64,000 nt of DNA from Symbiodinium natans (lineage: Eukaryota; Sar; Dinophyceae; Suessiales; Symbiodiniaceae): contig CAJNDS010002432.1 of NCBI GenBank assembly GCA_905221605.1, positions 124,001 through 188,000 on the forward strand, written 5' to 3'. Both the position numbers and the translations under genes were made by a program. Numbering within the stretch: position 1 is the stretch's first letter; each line of letters starts with the position of its first letter. The notes beneath the pieces are model-generated. The model saw nothing but the letters and a program-made list of their open reading frames with translations, did not search any database and had not been told where the DNA came from. This document shows, in pieces, positions 31,237 through 43,245 of the stretch.

Positions 31237-34200
31237 TTACTGCGTTCCCTCAGCTTGGCGAGGCCTAACAAACAATGACATCTTCTGCTGTGCGCTGGCT
31301 TGGGGCTTAGCTTTGGCGTGTTTCCCACCAAACTGAACGCGAGGCTGTTGAAACTGGACGTTGCTCATACTTCCACCATTGACAAGGGTTTGCGCTTGGG
31401 TAGCCAGCTTGCCTTGAGAAGTCCGCGATTTGCACTCACCCGCCAGGCTTTTATTGCACTTCTGGCTGACCGGTGCATGTGTTCTGTCACACTTTGTGCA
31501 AACCCAACGGATTCCCAAATTCACCATATTATGGGAGGGGTGGATACCCCACTCTTCACGCACTCGCGCCTCCGGCTGGTTGACGCAGTACTGCTCCAAG
31601 ACCACCTCCAAGTTCGTGAGGGTTTGTTGTACATACAACCCGCACAGTTGACATTTCAGTGTTAAATTCCGGGGGTGTTCGCTGCCCTTCTCCCATTGAT
31701 GCCCGCGCTCCGGGTTTTTAAGCAACTGCCAAAGCCGCTGGCGTTTGTTGAGTTTGGCGCTGCCCTGCTCTTTTTTGCATCCCTCAGCTTTCTGCGAGGC
31801 TTCCATCTTCTCTTTGTAATGCGCATGGTCCAGGATGAAGGGGAAGTCTTCTTCTTTGCGCTTCCGCAATATGTGGGCTGCGCGTGCACCGTACGCCAGG
31901 GAAAGTGTGCGCACCACATTGTCCAATTCTTTGACACGCCTCTTGTGCGCTGGGCTGTAAGCAGCCGCCGCCACTGCTCCACATACTTTGTCTGCCATGT
32001 CATTCGCTGCACGTCGCCACAACGTACCCGGCCCCATCTTCGCCAGGAATTCCTCTTCAGTTTTGTGGGACGGGACCCATGTTGCCTTGATACGTTTCCT
32101 GTCATTCCACACTTTGCTCCATTCCAGGTCATCCTCCGGCGGTTGTGTTTTTTGTAGCACTTGGACTGCCGGCTTGCAATCCATAGTGACATCAATCAGA
32201 TCCTCCGTGTGCTCCATTAGTCGGAAAAGTGCACGGCGCTCCATGTCCACCACCGGCTGCCACGGGTAGACCAGCTCTGTAATCCGTCCGACTTCCACCA
32301 GGACACCTTTTGTCCAGGACATAGCCACCACTGCGAGGGCTGATGTTTGTACACGTGGGTCTATTCCTCCTGGACCTCCACTTGCGTCAGTGGCGAAGAT
32401 CAAGCCTTCCGCTTCCACTTTTGCATCAGCTGCGAAGCATCCTTGGTAGCGCAGACCTAAAAGGTGTTCCGGCGGCTTCGGGTGCCACACCGCCGGCTTT
32501 GGCAGGAGTGCCCTTGTCCACAGACACTCCCATGGGTATTTGTGACGCAAGTATTCCTGGAGCTTGGGTTCTTTGAACCCTTGTTCACGCCAGTAAGGAC
32601 ATTCCTTGAGGACATGCTCCAGAGTTGCTGGCATTTGGCACTTCTTGCACCATCCTGGCTTGGACTCCGTGATGACGCCCGCGTGCCACACTGACTTTAT
32701 ACCTTCCATAAGGCCTGGGCTTAGGCCTCCCAGCTTCGTCAGCTTGTGATGCGGCGTCCAATCCAGCCCCTCTTGGGCACCAGCGCCACCTGCCTGTCGC
32801 GCTATTGCAGCCCGTTTCTGTTCCTCCAGGAATCCCTCAAGCCATTTGTAGGCGAGGCTACCCATGCGTGGCTGGGTCCAATCAACGTTGAGGACACTTC
32901 CTCTCTTCCATTTGCCTGGGTCACTGGCATCCACCTTCAGATCCATTAAGTACGCCATGGTTGCTGCCATCGGCCCCGTGACCAGTGGCCAGTGGTGTTT
33001 GGCCGCACTCAACCTCTTCCAAGTGGTTTTCCAGGCCAAGTCAAAGTGGGCTTTTCCGCCACCAATCCATGCACGGAAAACTTTGGCCACCACCTTGAAA
33101 TGCTGCTTGTGGATTGTGCGCTTTGGATCCTGGCATTTCTTGGCTCCCATGTCCAAGATGGTTTCCAAACTCCCAAGCTTGTATTTACCCAGGTGTTTTC
33201 CTACCACTGTTCGGAGCCATTTCATTCTTTTGGTGATACCCCCACAGAGGGGTGCCCCCACAAAGCAACGGATGTGATCGCTGCCTTGACCACTCGGAGT
33301 TTAGTGCTGGGCGGCGGCCCCAGCCTGGACAGTTTGCTATGTCTCGCATGGGCTTTCTTGGCCCGCGTTGCCGACGTCACCAAGCGACGCTTTCGCCCCC
33401 CTGTACTGTCGACGCCCAAGTCACGCATCACGTCGTACACCTGTGGCTCATGAGGCAACAGGAGTTCTCGCAGGTGCTTGCTCGCCTGGGTACTGCTGGC
33501 CACAAACCCTGTCTTCTTGGATGAAATCGTGAAACCATTAGCGTCCATCCCGTCCTTTAAGCTGCGGTAGACTCGTATCGCACTATCCGCCACTTGTTTA
33601 AAGGACTTATGCTGGATGTCAATTGAGACATCATCCAACCAACAATCCACGTTTGCCACATCTCGTCGCCTTTGGATCTTATCTATCACCGGGTGCAATG
33701 CCACCTTTGCCAACGATGGCGCCGCTGGGCAACCCGCTTGCACGCCATTCGTAGCTCTGATGCCTGCCGACAGCACCCCATCCGCCACCAAATATCTGGC
33801 ACCCATGTACACTTCCAGTGCCATCTTCAGGATTAGCGGTGGATATTGCAGGGCCGTTGCTGCCGTGATCAATTGCTGAAATTGGATGGTATCGAAAAAG
33901 GACTCGAGGTCCACAAAGAGTGACACCACATGCACACCATTTGTCTTCGCCACCTCATTTCGCAGTAGTCTGCCTACGGCCACGTCCAAGCAGCAACTGC
34001 CTGGGACTGCCTTGTCGTACGTGGCAGTTTGGGCATAGCCTGCCTGCCAAGTACTTACCAAATCCCATCGCAAACGGACCCAGGTCCTGTACAGGATGTG
34101 TAGCAAGGCGATTGGTCTTTCCCGGGTCAGATTCTTCGGCAGCATTGCTATAAGGGAGACTGTCATTTGCTGCGGCCATGCTGCCTTGGCCTCACATTCA

Positions 34201-36447
34201 TGGTAGAAGGACACAACGGCTTCAACTGCTTTGTCGTCCATGGCCTGCAAATGGTCAATCCTCCAGCCATCCGGCCCCGGGCTCTTTAGTGCCAGTTTTT
34301 TGATCCTTGCCTTGACCTCGACAGGGTTCAGCGGCTCCACGCTGGCCGCTTGTTTTTTGGCTGCATCCTCAAGCTCCGTCATGAGCGAGGCCGATTTTGC
34401 CAACGGCTGGCCCGTCGTCCACACTGCCGCCCAGTGGTCTCGGCGAATGTGTGGCCGTTCCAGCATGTCATATTCCATGTAGGGTCTTTGTACCACTTGT
34501 TCTTCTTTTCGCAAGGCATTGTATAATGGTCGCATGCCCTTTTCCATGGCCTTGCTGAGCCATTGCTTGTACTGGTGGGCTGTCTCCTCCATATCCGCCT
34601 TTCTCGCGTAGCATTGCTGTTCGTCGATGCGCTTCAGAACAAGTCTAGCGTCCGTACCCCGGCCCAGGATACTCACGAGCATATCCTCCTGGTTCTGCGC
34701 ATCACCCTCGTAATACTCGCCGAGCCTGCGTTGGACCAGACGCGCCACCGGATGCGCATCGCCATGATGTCTGCCTTGTTTGACCCATTGTTGGACCCGG
34801 TTCCAAAAGGCCGCCCTCTTGCCTGTCCAGACAACGTTCTCCGGGTTGTTGACCACCAACTTCTTCCGGACAATCTCCGATTTAACACCCATACCTTCGA
34901 TTCGGCCTGTGATCGACCTCTCCACACCGGCACTCAGGTGAGCGAATGTCTCACTGAGCTCATCTTCCATCTTGGGTTCATCCAGGATGTTGATGCTCTG
35001 TGTGTTTTGAACTGGTTCGTATTCCACAGTCTCCGTCACCAGTGCTCCCGCCTTCTTCATCTGGGGAACATCAGGGCTACTGCACGGTTGGGCTACCCTC
35101 CAATGCATCGCAGCATGAGGCCGAAAAGGGGTTTCCCAATCCGTTTTCACTTGCAGGATGGGCACCAAGCATTTCGCAACCAGCCCGTAATCGATTTCGT
35201 CCGATCCTTGGGCCGTTGGTTCCCCCACTCCAACAAATGCACCACCAACTTCTGTCGCCAGAGTTGTGCCCCTCATGGTATTCTGGGCTTCATTCCAATC
35301 ACCCAGCACCATATATGGCACTTTGCAGCCCTTGAGAAAGGCTATCAGTCTCGCCAGTACTTGGATATTGTTTGGAGCCTGGAATCCGACCCCGCTCTCC
35401 AAATACAGACTGACGATGATCAAATCCCAGCCTTTGTTTCTCATGGCACATGCCAGGAAGCCCGCCGGTCCTGACCCATACTCGGTAAGGTATCGCAGGT
35501 TCCTATGTCGGGGTGCCAACTGCCAGGCCTCCTTGTACACCCTTAATTTTTGTACTGCCTGGCATGCCAATGAAGGTGTATCCCATATCTTGGCAATGGC
35601 TCATGGCTTGCTGGATACCCTCCGTCTTGAGATGGGTTTCCTGCAGCACCACCAGGTCCGGTCCTAGTTCGTGTATCCATGCCGCTATGGGTTTCCTCCA
35701 GCTGGTGATGTTAGCCGCTGTGATTTTGATGCATTCGGCCTTATCATCTTGGCGATACCCACTTGCCACATCTGCCAAGATCCATTTGGCATATTGTGCG
35801 TCCTGCTCCACAAAGGAACGAAGCACTTCGTGGCATGCTCGTTGTTGTAGCGGGTTGAGTTCCTGCTCTTCCAGCTTCTCAATGGCTTCGAGTGCAGCAG
35901 CCTCACTGGAAGCATCATATCTACCCACCACTTGGCATAGCGTTTGCCACTCCTGTGGCAAATCTTTTGGTGGTTCCGTGGGTTTTGCTTTCCGCTTCTT
36001 GGGCTTTTGTTTTCCTCTGCGACCCTCAGCACACGGCGAGGCCGAGAATCGTGTTTCCTCAGCTTCCTGCGAGGCCTTCATGTTCTCCCCTCTAACCGCT
36101 GCATGGTCTCTCATCTGTATTTGGCTTCCCTCAGCTTCTCGCGAGGCCGAATGCTCACATTCCTCTTCGATGTCTTCCCTTGTTATATGGAAGTATCTGG
36201 GCCCTGTGACCGCCCAACTGCTGTCCACAGCTCGGACAGGCTCCGGACCCCTCGTAACTGGACTCCAGCTCTCTTGGCTGTCTTCCACTGTGCTGTTTGT
36301 ACTAGGCACCTGGGTACTAAACACAGCTTGACTGCCTTCCCCATGTGCCTGTGACCATACAATGTCCCCGTAACACTGCTTCCGGCCACCATCAAAAGAG
36401 ATAACAGAGTCTCCCCATTGAGACTCCTCTACTTGTCTTGCCTTCAT
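31237..36447 (-). pseudogene. LINE unit 2 ORF2 polyprotein, two frameshifts
   Basis: Same domain order as unit 1: APE endonuclease, reverse transcriptase with VDLESFFD and LDD, RNase H and CxxC pairs. A 2-bp deletion near 35518 splits the endonuclease, and a second near 33237 falls between the reverse transcriptase and the C-terminal part (frames 35503-36447, 33222-35570 and 31237-33261). The codon that is TGA in unit 1 is an intact Cys here (LKECPYW). Inactive as it stands. The first ATG (36447) begins MKARQVEESQWGD. Confidence 0.9.
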
Positions 36448-36516
36448 ATTTCGGCTGTTCGGACCAGGAGCTGCCCTGAGGTGTCGGCCCCTCCGCTCCT
36501 GTCCCAGCCTGAGGTT

Positions 36517-37488
36517 TCACTCGCCATGGGCACGCGCCGGCGAGCGTTCGCGCCCCGTCGGCGTTGCCCTGACTGACACATCTCGAGACATGCGCATCGG
36601 CCCATAGATGCCTAGTTCGGCTGGCATGCCCGGCTCTCTTTGTCCCAAGACTCCCGTCCAATCTGTCTCCACGACCTTGACCGCCATCCTCGTTTTGAGC
36701 GCCTCCGCTTGCTCCTCGGACAGGATGATCCCTTCCTTTTCCAGGTAGGACGCGACGTCCTTGTATGGCGAGTCCTCTTCATCTTTCACACAGGCTTGTA
36801 CCTTCTTCTGTGCTTCCGCTACCTCCAGCTCCGTGGCCTGGATGGCCTGGCTGACTTGCGCAAGCTGCTTCATGGCCTGCTCGAACTCACTCTTGATCTT
36901 CTCCGTTTTGTCTTGAAGCCGGACCTTCTTCTCAATGAGTGATCTCAGCTTGTTTGTCGTCCTTCTGTATGTACCAACATGGCGGCTGAGCTCCTGCTTT
37001 GGCGTCTCGTCCTCAGGCTTGTAGTCCCCTGGCGGGGGAATACCCGCTGCTCTGAGCAGCCTTTGCACTGCGGGCTCAGCTCCCTGCCACACCGTTTCAA
37101 TGGCCTCGTGGTACTCCTTTTGCGTCATGCTTTCGGTTTGCGATCCACTGCCTGGTAGTCCCGGGGGCCAAATGGGCCCCGGCTCCATCGTCCGCGGCTT
37201 CCATCCTGCTTCTTCGATGGCCTTCTTTGCCTCCATAGAAAGCGTACCCCACGCCTTCGTGAGGGCTTGGTCGGCCATCCCTTCTTTGTTCTTGGCCTGT
37301 CTTGTCCACCATGTAGCGTCGTCCTTTGGCCATTGCCACTTCTTACGCTGGCTTGACCATGCTCGCTCACGGTAGGTGGCCTTTTTCCACGCCTTTCCGC
37401 AATGCCAGCAGTTCGGGTACTAGTACAAGTCTTCATTCCAGACCCAACCCACCTCACAGTGGGCACACACAGTACAATGCTTCCCCAT
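36517..37488 (-). pseudogene. LINE unit 2 ORF1 (zinc finger plus coiled coil), one nonsense codon
   Basis: From the ATG at 37488 the frame encodes an N-terminal Cys-rich segment (MGKHCTVCAHC, then CWHCGKAW). A TAG at 37420-37422 lies between them where unit 1 has TAC-AAC. From the ATG at 37278 a clean 253-codon frame follows (MADQALTKAW...), with a Pro/Gly-rich first half and a coiled-coil-like second half (LIEKKVRLQDKTEKIKSEFE), ending ARAHGE. The stop (TGA, 36517-36519) is in the same frame as ORF2, and no other stop intervenes before the ORF2 ATG at 36447. Confidence 0.75.
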
Positions 37489-37842
37489 GACTGCTGCAGC
37501 CTGATGCCAGTCCCACCAGCACCTCAGCAATGCGAGGCCTGAAGATCCCCTCAACCGTAGTGAGGCCGAACTTTATGTGTCCTCAGCCGGAGCGAGGCCG
37601 AAACTTGCCCCTCCCTCTGCCGAAGCGAGGCCGAAAACACACCCTCTGCCGATGCGAGGCCAAAAAGTTCCCTCAGCACTTGGCGAGGCCGTACTCAGGC
37701 AGCTATGTTGCTGGCAGCCGACTACCAAGCAAACACAGTGGTTTCGGTTTGAGTCCTGTTGGAGCCCACCCTTAGGTACAGTCTCCAGGCAACAGCACTC
37801 CCTACCTGAGCACCCCACCGGGGTTGAGCCGAAACTTGAGCC

Positions 37843-38913
37843 AGGTGAATTTTACGTCTGCACGCTGCGAGGCGTAGCCACCCGAAGGGGCTGTGGGTTC
37901 AAGTGAAACAAAAGCTTACTAAAACTGTGGGGTGAAACTGCCGGTAAGTTCCCCCTCTCATTCCTTGTCCTCGGTTTTGACGTACCGCTACCCTCAACCG
38001 AAGTGAGGCCGGAATGTCGTTTTGACCAAGTCGTTGCCATTGGCTTGAAGACTTTGGCCAAGGCAAATTGCCTGTATGCTTGCACATTCTCTGTGTTGTC
38101 TATTCGGGAGGTGATCCATGCCCTCGTTCGTGGAGGCCGCTATCCCTCAACCGAATGGAGGTCAATTCCTGTAGACCCAGATGCTCGTTCTACGAGTCTC
38201 ATTGCATGTCCTGAGTGCTTCCATCCACACCCCTCAACCGTAGTGAGGCCGGACATGTCTTCAAACCAGGTCATGGCCCGAGGCTTCATGGACTCTGGTT
38301 ACGGTGGCTGCCTCTTGCATGCACAGGGCATACTTCCTGTGGCTTTTGCCGGGAGGTGATCCATGCCCTCCGATTCTCAGAGGCCGCTATCCCTCTACCA
38401 GCGGGGTGGTCAATCCCCATAGACCGTTCCATATTGATTGAGGCCCAATTCTGCACTTTCTCGTCATCTCACCTTGACGGATCCATGCCCTCGATTCACA
38501 CATCTCCAACACGAGCCAAGCAGGAGGAACAGGTGAAGTACCTGCCCAAACATACCCCTTTTTAGGCCGGAGGACGCTAAGCGACCGAAATCGCCGCTAC
38601 GCACCGGTGACCCCACGCCACACACCTTCAACAGGTGGCCGGTACAGGCGCCTGACAGGGGGCCGGGCAAGGTGCCGACTACCAGGTCAAACCCACCCTG
38701 CCTGTGAGGATATTATGTACGAGGCCGCTATCCATTGTGAGACTTGACATTCTCCAATCCAGCCGTAGCCATTGTTCCAAAGACAGTCGGCTGGCTCTCT
38801 TGTTTGCCACCAAAACTCCATACTCTCACTTGGGAGTCGATTACCCTCAACCGAAGTGAGGCCCACTGCGACCACGGGTTAGCTGCATGCTTGGTCCTTG
38901 TGGGCATTTCTGA
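37843..38913 (-). mobile_element. unit 3: short 5'-truncated retroelement fragment
   Basis: Begins with AGGTGAATTTTACGTCTGCACGCTGC like units 1, 2, 6 and 7 and shares their terminal stem-loop (CCCGAAGGGG), then diverges. It holds several family A hairpins, CCTCAACCGAAGTGAGG near 37991 and 38846 and CCTCAACCGTAGTGAGG near 38231. A roughly 245-bp internal duplication is marked by GGGAGGTGATCCATGCCCTC near 38106 and 38350. No coding frame is supported. Its 5' end at 38913 lacks the leader relic, so it is 5'-truncated or a different leaderless type. Confidence 0.65.
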
Positions 38914-40878
38914 AGGTGAATTTTACACACGAAAGCGGGCTGCGTCGCTAGCCAGGTTAGGCTCTTCGGAACCGAAGTTCCGGAAAACATTAACTATGCA
39001 CAGAAAAGGAAAAACTCTCGAGGTGTCCTTGGCCTGCTTAACACGGCCGAACTATGTGCAGGGAACACCGAGAGAAAGCATTGAGGGCTTAACCAGTTCC
39101 GCGAGAAGCTCGGCGGCCTACGGCTACTCACTGGTTTGGCTCTATACAAAGCCCTAGGCAAATGTTCTGCAGGTTGAACTGCCTGGTCTGTACTGCCTAC
39201 CCTATAAGCCCTGCCTGTACAGGGGAGAAACTCACCCACATTCGGCTCACTCAGAAAAGGCAGAAGGTCCGGAACCGACACATGGGCAATGCCTGTACAA
39301 ACTGCAAACAAGTGGATTGGCAAAAGTCGCCAACCTCCGGAACAGGCCTAAGCTTTCTCGCACTTACTAACCTAGGCCCCAGAAACTCATGCCGCAGCAG
39401 CACTGAGCTCCTGTTTGCCCCGTATGCTGACCTGGTTTTCTCGCACTTACTCACCAGGGAGGAAGAACCAACTTTCTCGCTCTTACTCACTGATTCAACC
39501 TCAGCGGCTCCAGAGGAACCCACACCACTTGCACGCAGGGAGGGCTTGGTTGATTTGGGCATCTCAGCTGGGCAGGCTTTCGGGCACCGAGCCACAGCCT
39601 TTAACCTCCGCAATCTGGTGCCTCAGGCTGTCCGTCAGCCTAGGTTTTGGTCCCTAACAAACAACGCCTGCCGCTAGGCTCCTCCTGGCTGGGCTTGCAC
39701 CACCAGGAGAAAACAACACACCCTGCAGGGACAGCAAAGGAAATACTCAAAGGCCAAACACGGGTAACCCCAAACTGATGCAGGGCATCATGCCCTCGGC
39801 CTCAACCTGCCGGTGTACTTGGATCCTCGTCCGTTCCTCAACATCTCAGCGCGCAACCCTCCCCTCATCAACCAGTGAGGATCTACAGGGACCGGTACTG
39901 ACGTTTTCCGTGCGTGCGCTGCGTTTGCGAGAACCCCGTGTTGGGCCTGAAAGTACCCGCAAGCACCTGAGCCCGAAAACCCGGTCCAGCGGTCTGCTTG
40001 ACAGACCGAGCAAGGGTGCCGAACCGGTGTCAGGCTGAACACAGGCCGCATCATGGCGGCCAGTCCTGCCGGGTGTCCAACGGAACAACTGCGAACCTAT
40101 TCCGTTGGATGGAAAAGGGGGTGCCGGGACTGGGCACTGAACTGCTTTCGCTCTAACCTGCTTCCTTATGCAATCATTGCAAGCAGTTTCGCTTTGATTT
40201 GTACATCCTTGCTTGAAAAGGAGAGTCTCCTCTATGACATTGGATTCCGGAGGGGAGAGTCTCACCCTTGATTCTGGCAGGGCATAGCTCCTGCAATTTG
40301 AGTGGGTTGGGGCCGTATTAGGTCAGACCTCCCAGGGGATGTCTTCCAAGTCTTCAAAGCCACACTCAAGCCATTCACTGCTGCATGCTTCTTCTGGGGA
40401 GTCTAGATCCTGAGAACACCCTTCCTCAAGGAAGGTCCAGCCATGTGCGCTGGCTGCAGAAGACAGCGGCGCCAGCGAAGATTCTACGGGCTCCGTACCT
40501 TGGTGACCTAACTGACGCAAGTCAGCCAGGGAGGCATCGTCCAGAAACACCTGTCTCCTGACTGCTTGATCGAAGCTCGGCCAGCTCCACGTGCACTCCA
40601 GGAAGTTTTCAAGACAAAGGGCACATTGGAGCTCGATGCGTCTTCCATCCTCTCCATACAAGATCGCTGGTTGCCTTTCCCCAGGACCAGGCACGAAGTT
40701 GAGGTTATGGGTTGGAATGTTGCCACAGCCAGTGCAATTGAAGTTCAAAAGGCGAAGCCACTGCACGGGCGGGTCGCCTCCCGTTCCCCCGTGGAGCTCT
40801 GCTGGGTCTTCCATGCATCTCCATTGCCCACAAGGTCCGGCTCGGACTGTTTTGCCGGATTTGCTGGTGCGAACAAAA
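38914..40878 (-). mobile_element. unit 4: 5'-truncated copy of the unit 5 element
   Basis: Begins AGGTGAATTTTACACACGAAAGCGGGCTG and shares its whole length with unit 5. It stops at 40878 inside the unit 5 coding region (GCGAACAAAA). Near its 3' end is a perfect hairpin CGGAAC-CGAA-GTTCCG. Three family B hairpins lie at about 39345-39500. Confidence 0.8.
40323..40814 (-). CDS. unit 4 Cys-rich protein, C-terminal part only
   Basis: A 163-codon frame from MEDPAELHGG to DLEDIPWEV, open further up to the truncation point at 40878. It has FNCTGCG and, about 40 residues later, CALC, a plausible zinc-binding pair. It matches unit 5 without any indel while differing at a fair number of residues, as expected if the frame was once under selection. 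Probably not expressed as a full protein here. Confidence 0.55.
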   Translation of the reverse strand: MEDPAELHGGTGGDPPVQWLRLLNFNCTGCGNIPTHNLNFVPGPGERQPAILYGEDGRRIELQCALCLENFLECTWSWPSFDQAVRRQVFLDDASLADLRQLGHQGTEPVESSLAPLSSAASAHGWTFLEEGCSQDLDSPEEACSSEWLECGFEDLEDIPWEV

Positions 40879-41303
40879 AGGTGAATTTTACTCGAAAGCG
40901 GGCTGAGTCGCTAGCCAGGTTAGGCTCTTCGGAACCGGAGTTCCGGTAGGTATTAACTATGCACGGAAAAGGGACTCTCGAGGTGTCCTTGGCCTGCTTG
41001 ACACGGCCGTACTATGTGCAGGGAGCACCGAGAGAAGAAAAAGGGCCTAACCAGTACCGCGAGAAGCTCGGCGGCCTACGGCTACTCACTGGTTTGGCAC
41101 TGTACAAAGCCCTAGGCAAAATGTTCTGCAGGTTGAACTGCCTGGTCTGTACTGCCTACCCTATCAGCCCTGCCAGTACAGGGGAGAAACTCACCCACTT
41201 CCGGCTCACTCAGAAAAGGCAGAAGGTCTGGAACCGATACATGGGCAATGCCTGTACTAAACTGAACGCAAGTGGCTTGGCAAAGTCGCCAACCTCCGGC
41301 ACA

Positions 41304-41337
41304 GGCCTAGGCTTTCTCGCCCTTACTAACCTAGGCC
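41304..41337. repeat. family B hairpin, best example
   Basis: An 18-nt core, CTTTCTCGCCCTTACTAA (41312-41329), is flanked by a perfect 8-bp inverted repeat GGCCTAGG/CCTAGGCC. The same core occurs at least 14 more times in units 4, 5, 6, 7 and 9, with different flanking arms that in most cases still pair. Confidence 0.85.
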
Positions 41338-42327
41338 CCAGGAACTCATGCCGCAGCAGCACTGAGCTCCTGTTAGCCCCGTTTGCTGACCTGGCTTTCT
41401 CGCACTTACTCACCAGGGAGGGGAACCAGCTTTCTCGCTCTTACTAACTGGCTCAACCTCAGCGGCTCCAAGGAGCCCATACCACTTGCACGCAGGGAGG
41501 GCTTGGTTGATTTGGGCAGCTCAGTTGGGCAGGCTTTCAGGCACCGAGCCACAGCCTTTAACCTCCACAATCTGGTGCCTCTGGCTGTCCGTCAGCCAAG
41601 CATTGGTCCCTAACAACAACGCCTGCCGCTAGGCTTCCTCCAAGATGGGCTTGCACCACCCGGAGAGAAACAACAGCACCCTGCAGGAATCTCAAACAAG
41701 ATCCTCGACAGGCCAAACACGGGTAACCCCAAACGGGTGCAGGGAAATGCCCTAAACCTCATACGGTCGGCGTACTTAGGATCCTCGTCCGTTCCTGCCA
41801 CACCTCAGCGCCCTCCCTCCCCTCATCAACCAGTGAGGATCTTCAGGGTGCGGTTCTAACGTTATCCTTTCGTGCGCTGTGTTTGCGAGAACCCCGTGTT
41901 GGGCCTGTGGAAGACCCACAAGCACCTGAGCCCGAAAACCCGCTGCTGCACAGACCGAGCAAAGGGGCCGAACCGGTGTCAGGCTGAACAAAAGCCGCAT
42001 CGAGGCGGTCCGTCCTGCAGGGTGTCCATCGGAACAACTGCGAAAATATTCCGACGGATGGATCTGGGTACGTGCCGGGACTGAGCACTTCTGCTTGCAT
42101 TCTTACAACCTGCATCCTTATGCGATCATTAAATGATCCAATTCTATGCAAGATTCTCCGTGGTGCCCTATGGCACTCTCAGTTTGGGAACGGACTCACA
42201 GGACCGTCGCTGATTGGACGGGGAGAAGCATCACCCGTGACAAAGGGATTCCGGAGGGTGAGCATCTCACCCTTGATTCTGGCAGGGCATAGCTCCTGCA
42301 ATTTGGGTGGGTTGGGGCCGGATTAGG

Positions 42328-43245
42328 TCAGACCTCCCAGGGGACGTCTTCCAAGTCTTCAAAGCCACACACCAGCCAATCACTGTTGCCTGCTTCTTCT
42401 GGGGAGTCTAGATCCAGAGAACACCCTTCCTCAAGGAAGGTCCAGCCATGTGCGCTGGCTGCAGAAGACAGCGGCGCCAGCAAAGGTTCTACGGGCTCCG
42501 TACCTTGGTGACCTAACTGACGCAAGTTAGCAAGGGAAGCGTAGTCCAGAAACACCGGTCTCCTAACTGCTTGGTCGAAACTCGGCCAGCTCCACGTGCA
42601 CGCTAGGAAGCTTTCTAGACAAAGGGCACAGTAGAGCTCGATGCGTCTTCCATCCTCTCCATGCAAGATCGCTGGTTGCCTTTTCCCAGGACCGGGCAAG
42701 AAGTTGAGGTTATGGGTTGGAATGTCACCACAGCCAGTGCAATTAAAGTTCAAAAGGCGAAGCCACTGCACGGGCGGGTCGCCTCCCGTTCCCCCGTGGA
42801 GCTCTGCTGGGTCTTCCATGCATCTCCATTGCCCACAGGGTCCGGCTCGGACTGTTTTGCCGGATTTGCTGGTGCGAACAAAATACACGCTGCTGTCCTC
42901 GGAGAGGAGCAGCCACTCTTTCCGGCCCTTGTGATGCCAGCGAAAGCAGAGTGCTTGGTGGAAAGTCCTGCATTGGCTGGGACCACAATTGGCTCTATGG
43001 GCCCAAGTTCGCTCTGGATTTGCCAGGCTGCTCGAGCATCTTACCTGGTCTTCCAAGGCTGGAGAAACTCCACAGCCGGCTGTAAGAGGACTCGCATAAG
43101 GGAAGAGTTCCCCAAGCCGGGCTGCTTCGCCCTCCAGTCGGGCCGTGCCTTCTTTCTGGCTCTCTGCAGAGCAAGTTGGGTGGGATGACTCCAACCCATC
43201 ACTTGCTGGCAGTGAGGAACTCGACTGCACAGGTGCTCTGGACAT
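42328..43245 (-). CDS. unit 5 Cys-rich protein of unknown function
   Basis: A 305-codon frame from the ATG at 43245. The N-terminal third is Ser/Glu-rich. A middle part follows, TFHQALCFRWHHKGRKEWLL then CGQWRCMEDPAEL. Next come FNCTGCG and YCALCLESF (CxxC...CxxC, zinc-ribbon-like), and an acidic tail ends DLEDVPWEV. It is the only ORF of this element and sits right behind the shared leader. I recognise no family. It may be a captured host gene or an accessory RNA-binding protein. Confidence 0.6.
   Translation of the reverse strand: MSRAPVQSSSSLPASDGLESSHPTCSAESQKEGTARLEGEAARLGELFPYASPLTAGCGVSPALEDQVRCSSSLANPERTWAHRANCGPSQCRTFHQALCFRWHHKGRKEWLLLSEDSSVYFVRTSKSGKTVRAGPCGQWRCMEDPAELHGGTGGDPPVQWLRLLNFNCTGCGDIPTHNLNFLPGPGKRQPAILHGEDGRRIELYCALCLESFLACTWSWPSFDQAVRRPVFLDYASLANLRQLGHQGTEPVEPLLAPLSSAASAHGWTFLEEGCSLDLDSPEEAGNSDWLVCGFEDLEDVPWEV

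Larger units (their letters stand above)
29201..37842 (-). mobile_element. unit 2: second full-length copy of the unit 1 LINE
   Basis: An 8.64-kb element with the same organisation and orientation as unit 1. It begins on the plus strand with AGGTGAATTTTAC directly after the 5' end of unit 1 and ends at 37842 with the TTGAGCC leader relic. It differs from unit 1 by scattered substitutions and small indels, including 48 bp more in ORF3. Lesions are mostly at different places: ORF2 has two 2-bp deletions, and ORF1 has one TAG. Confidence 0.9.

Noticed and set aside
21463-36331. Many plus-strand frames of 100-300 codons opposite the LINE ORFs.
   Set aside because: Mirror frames of the minus-strand ORF1-ORF3; no motifs of their own.
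38752-38775. CCGTAGCCATT on the plus strand, matching the start of the dinoflagellate spliced leader.
   Set aside because: Only 11 bases match, the sequence then diverges (GTTCC instead of TTGGC), and it is on the opposite strand to the element; treated as chance.
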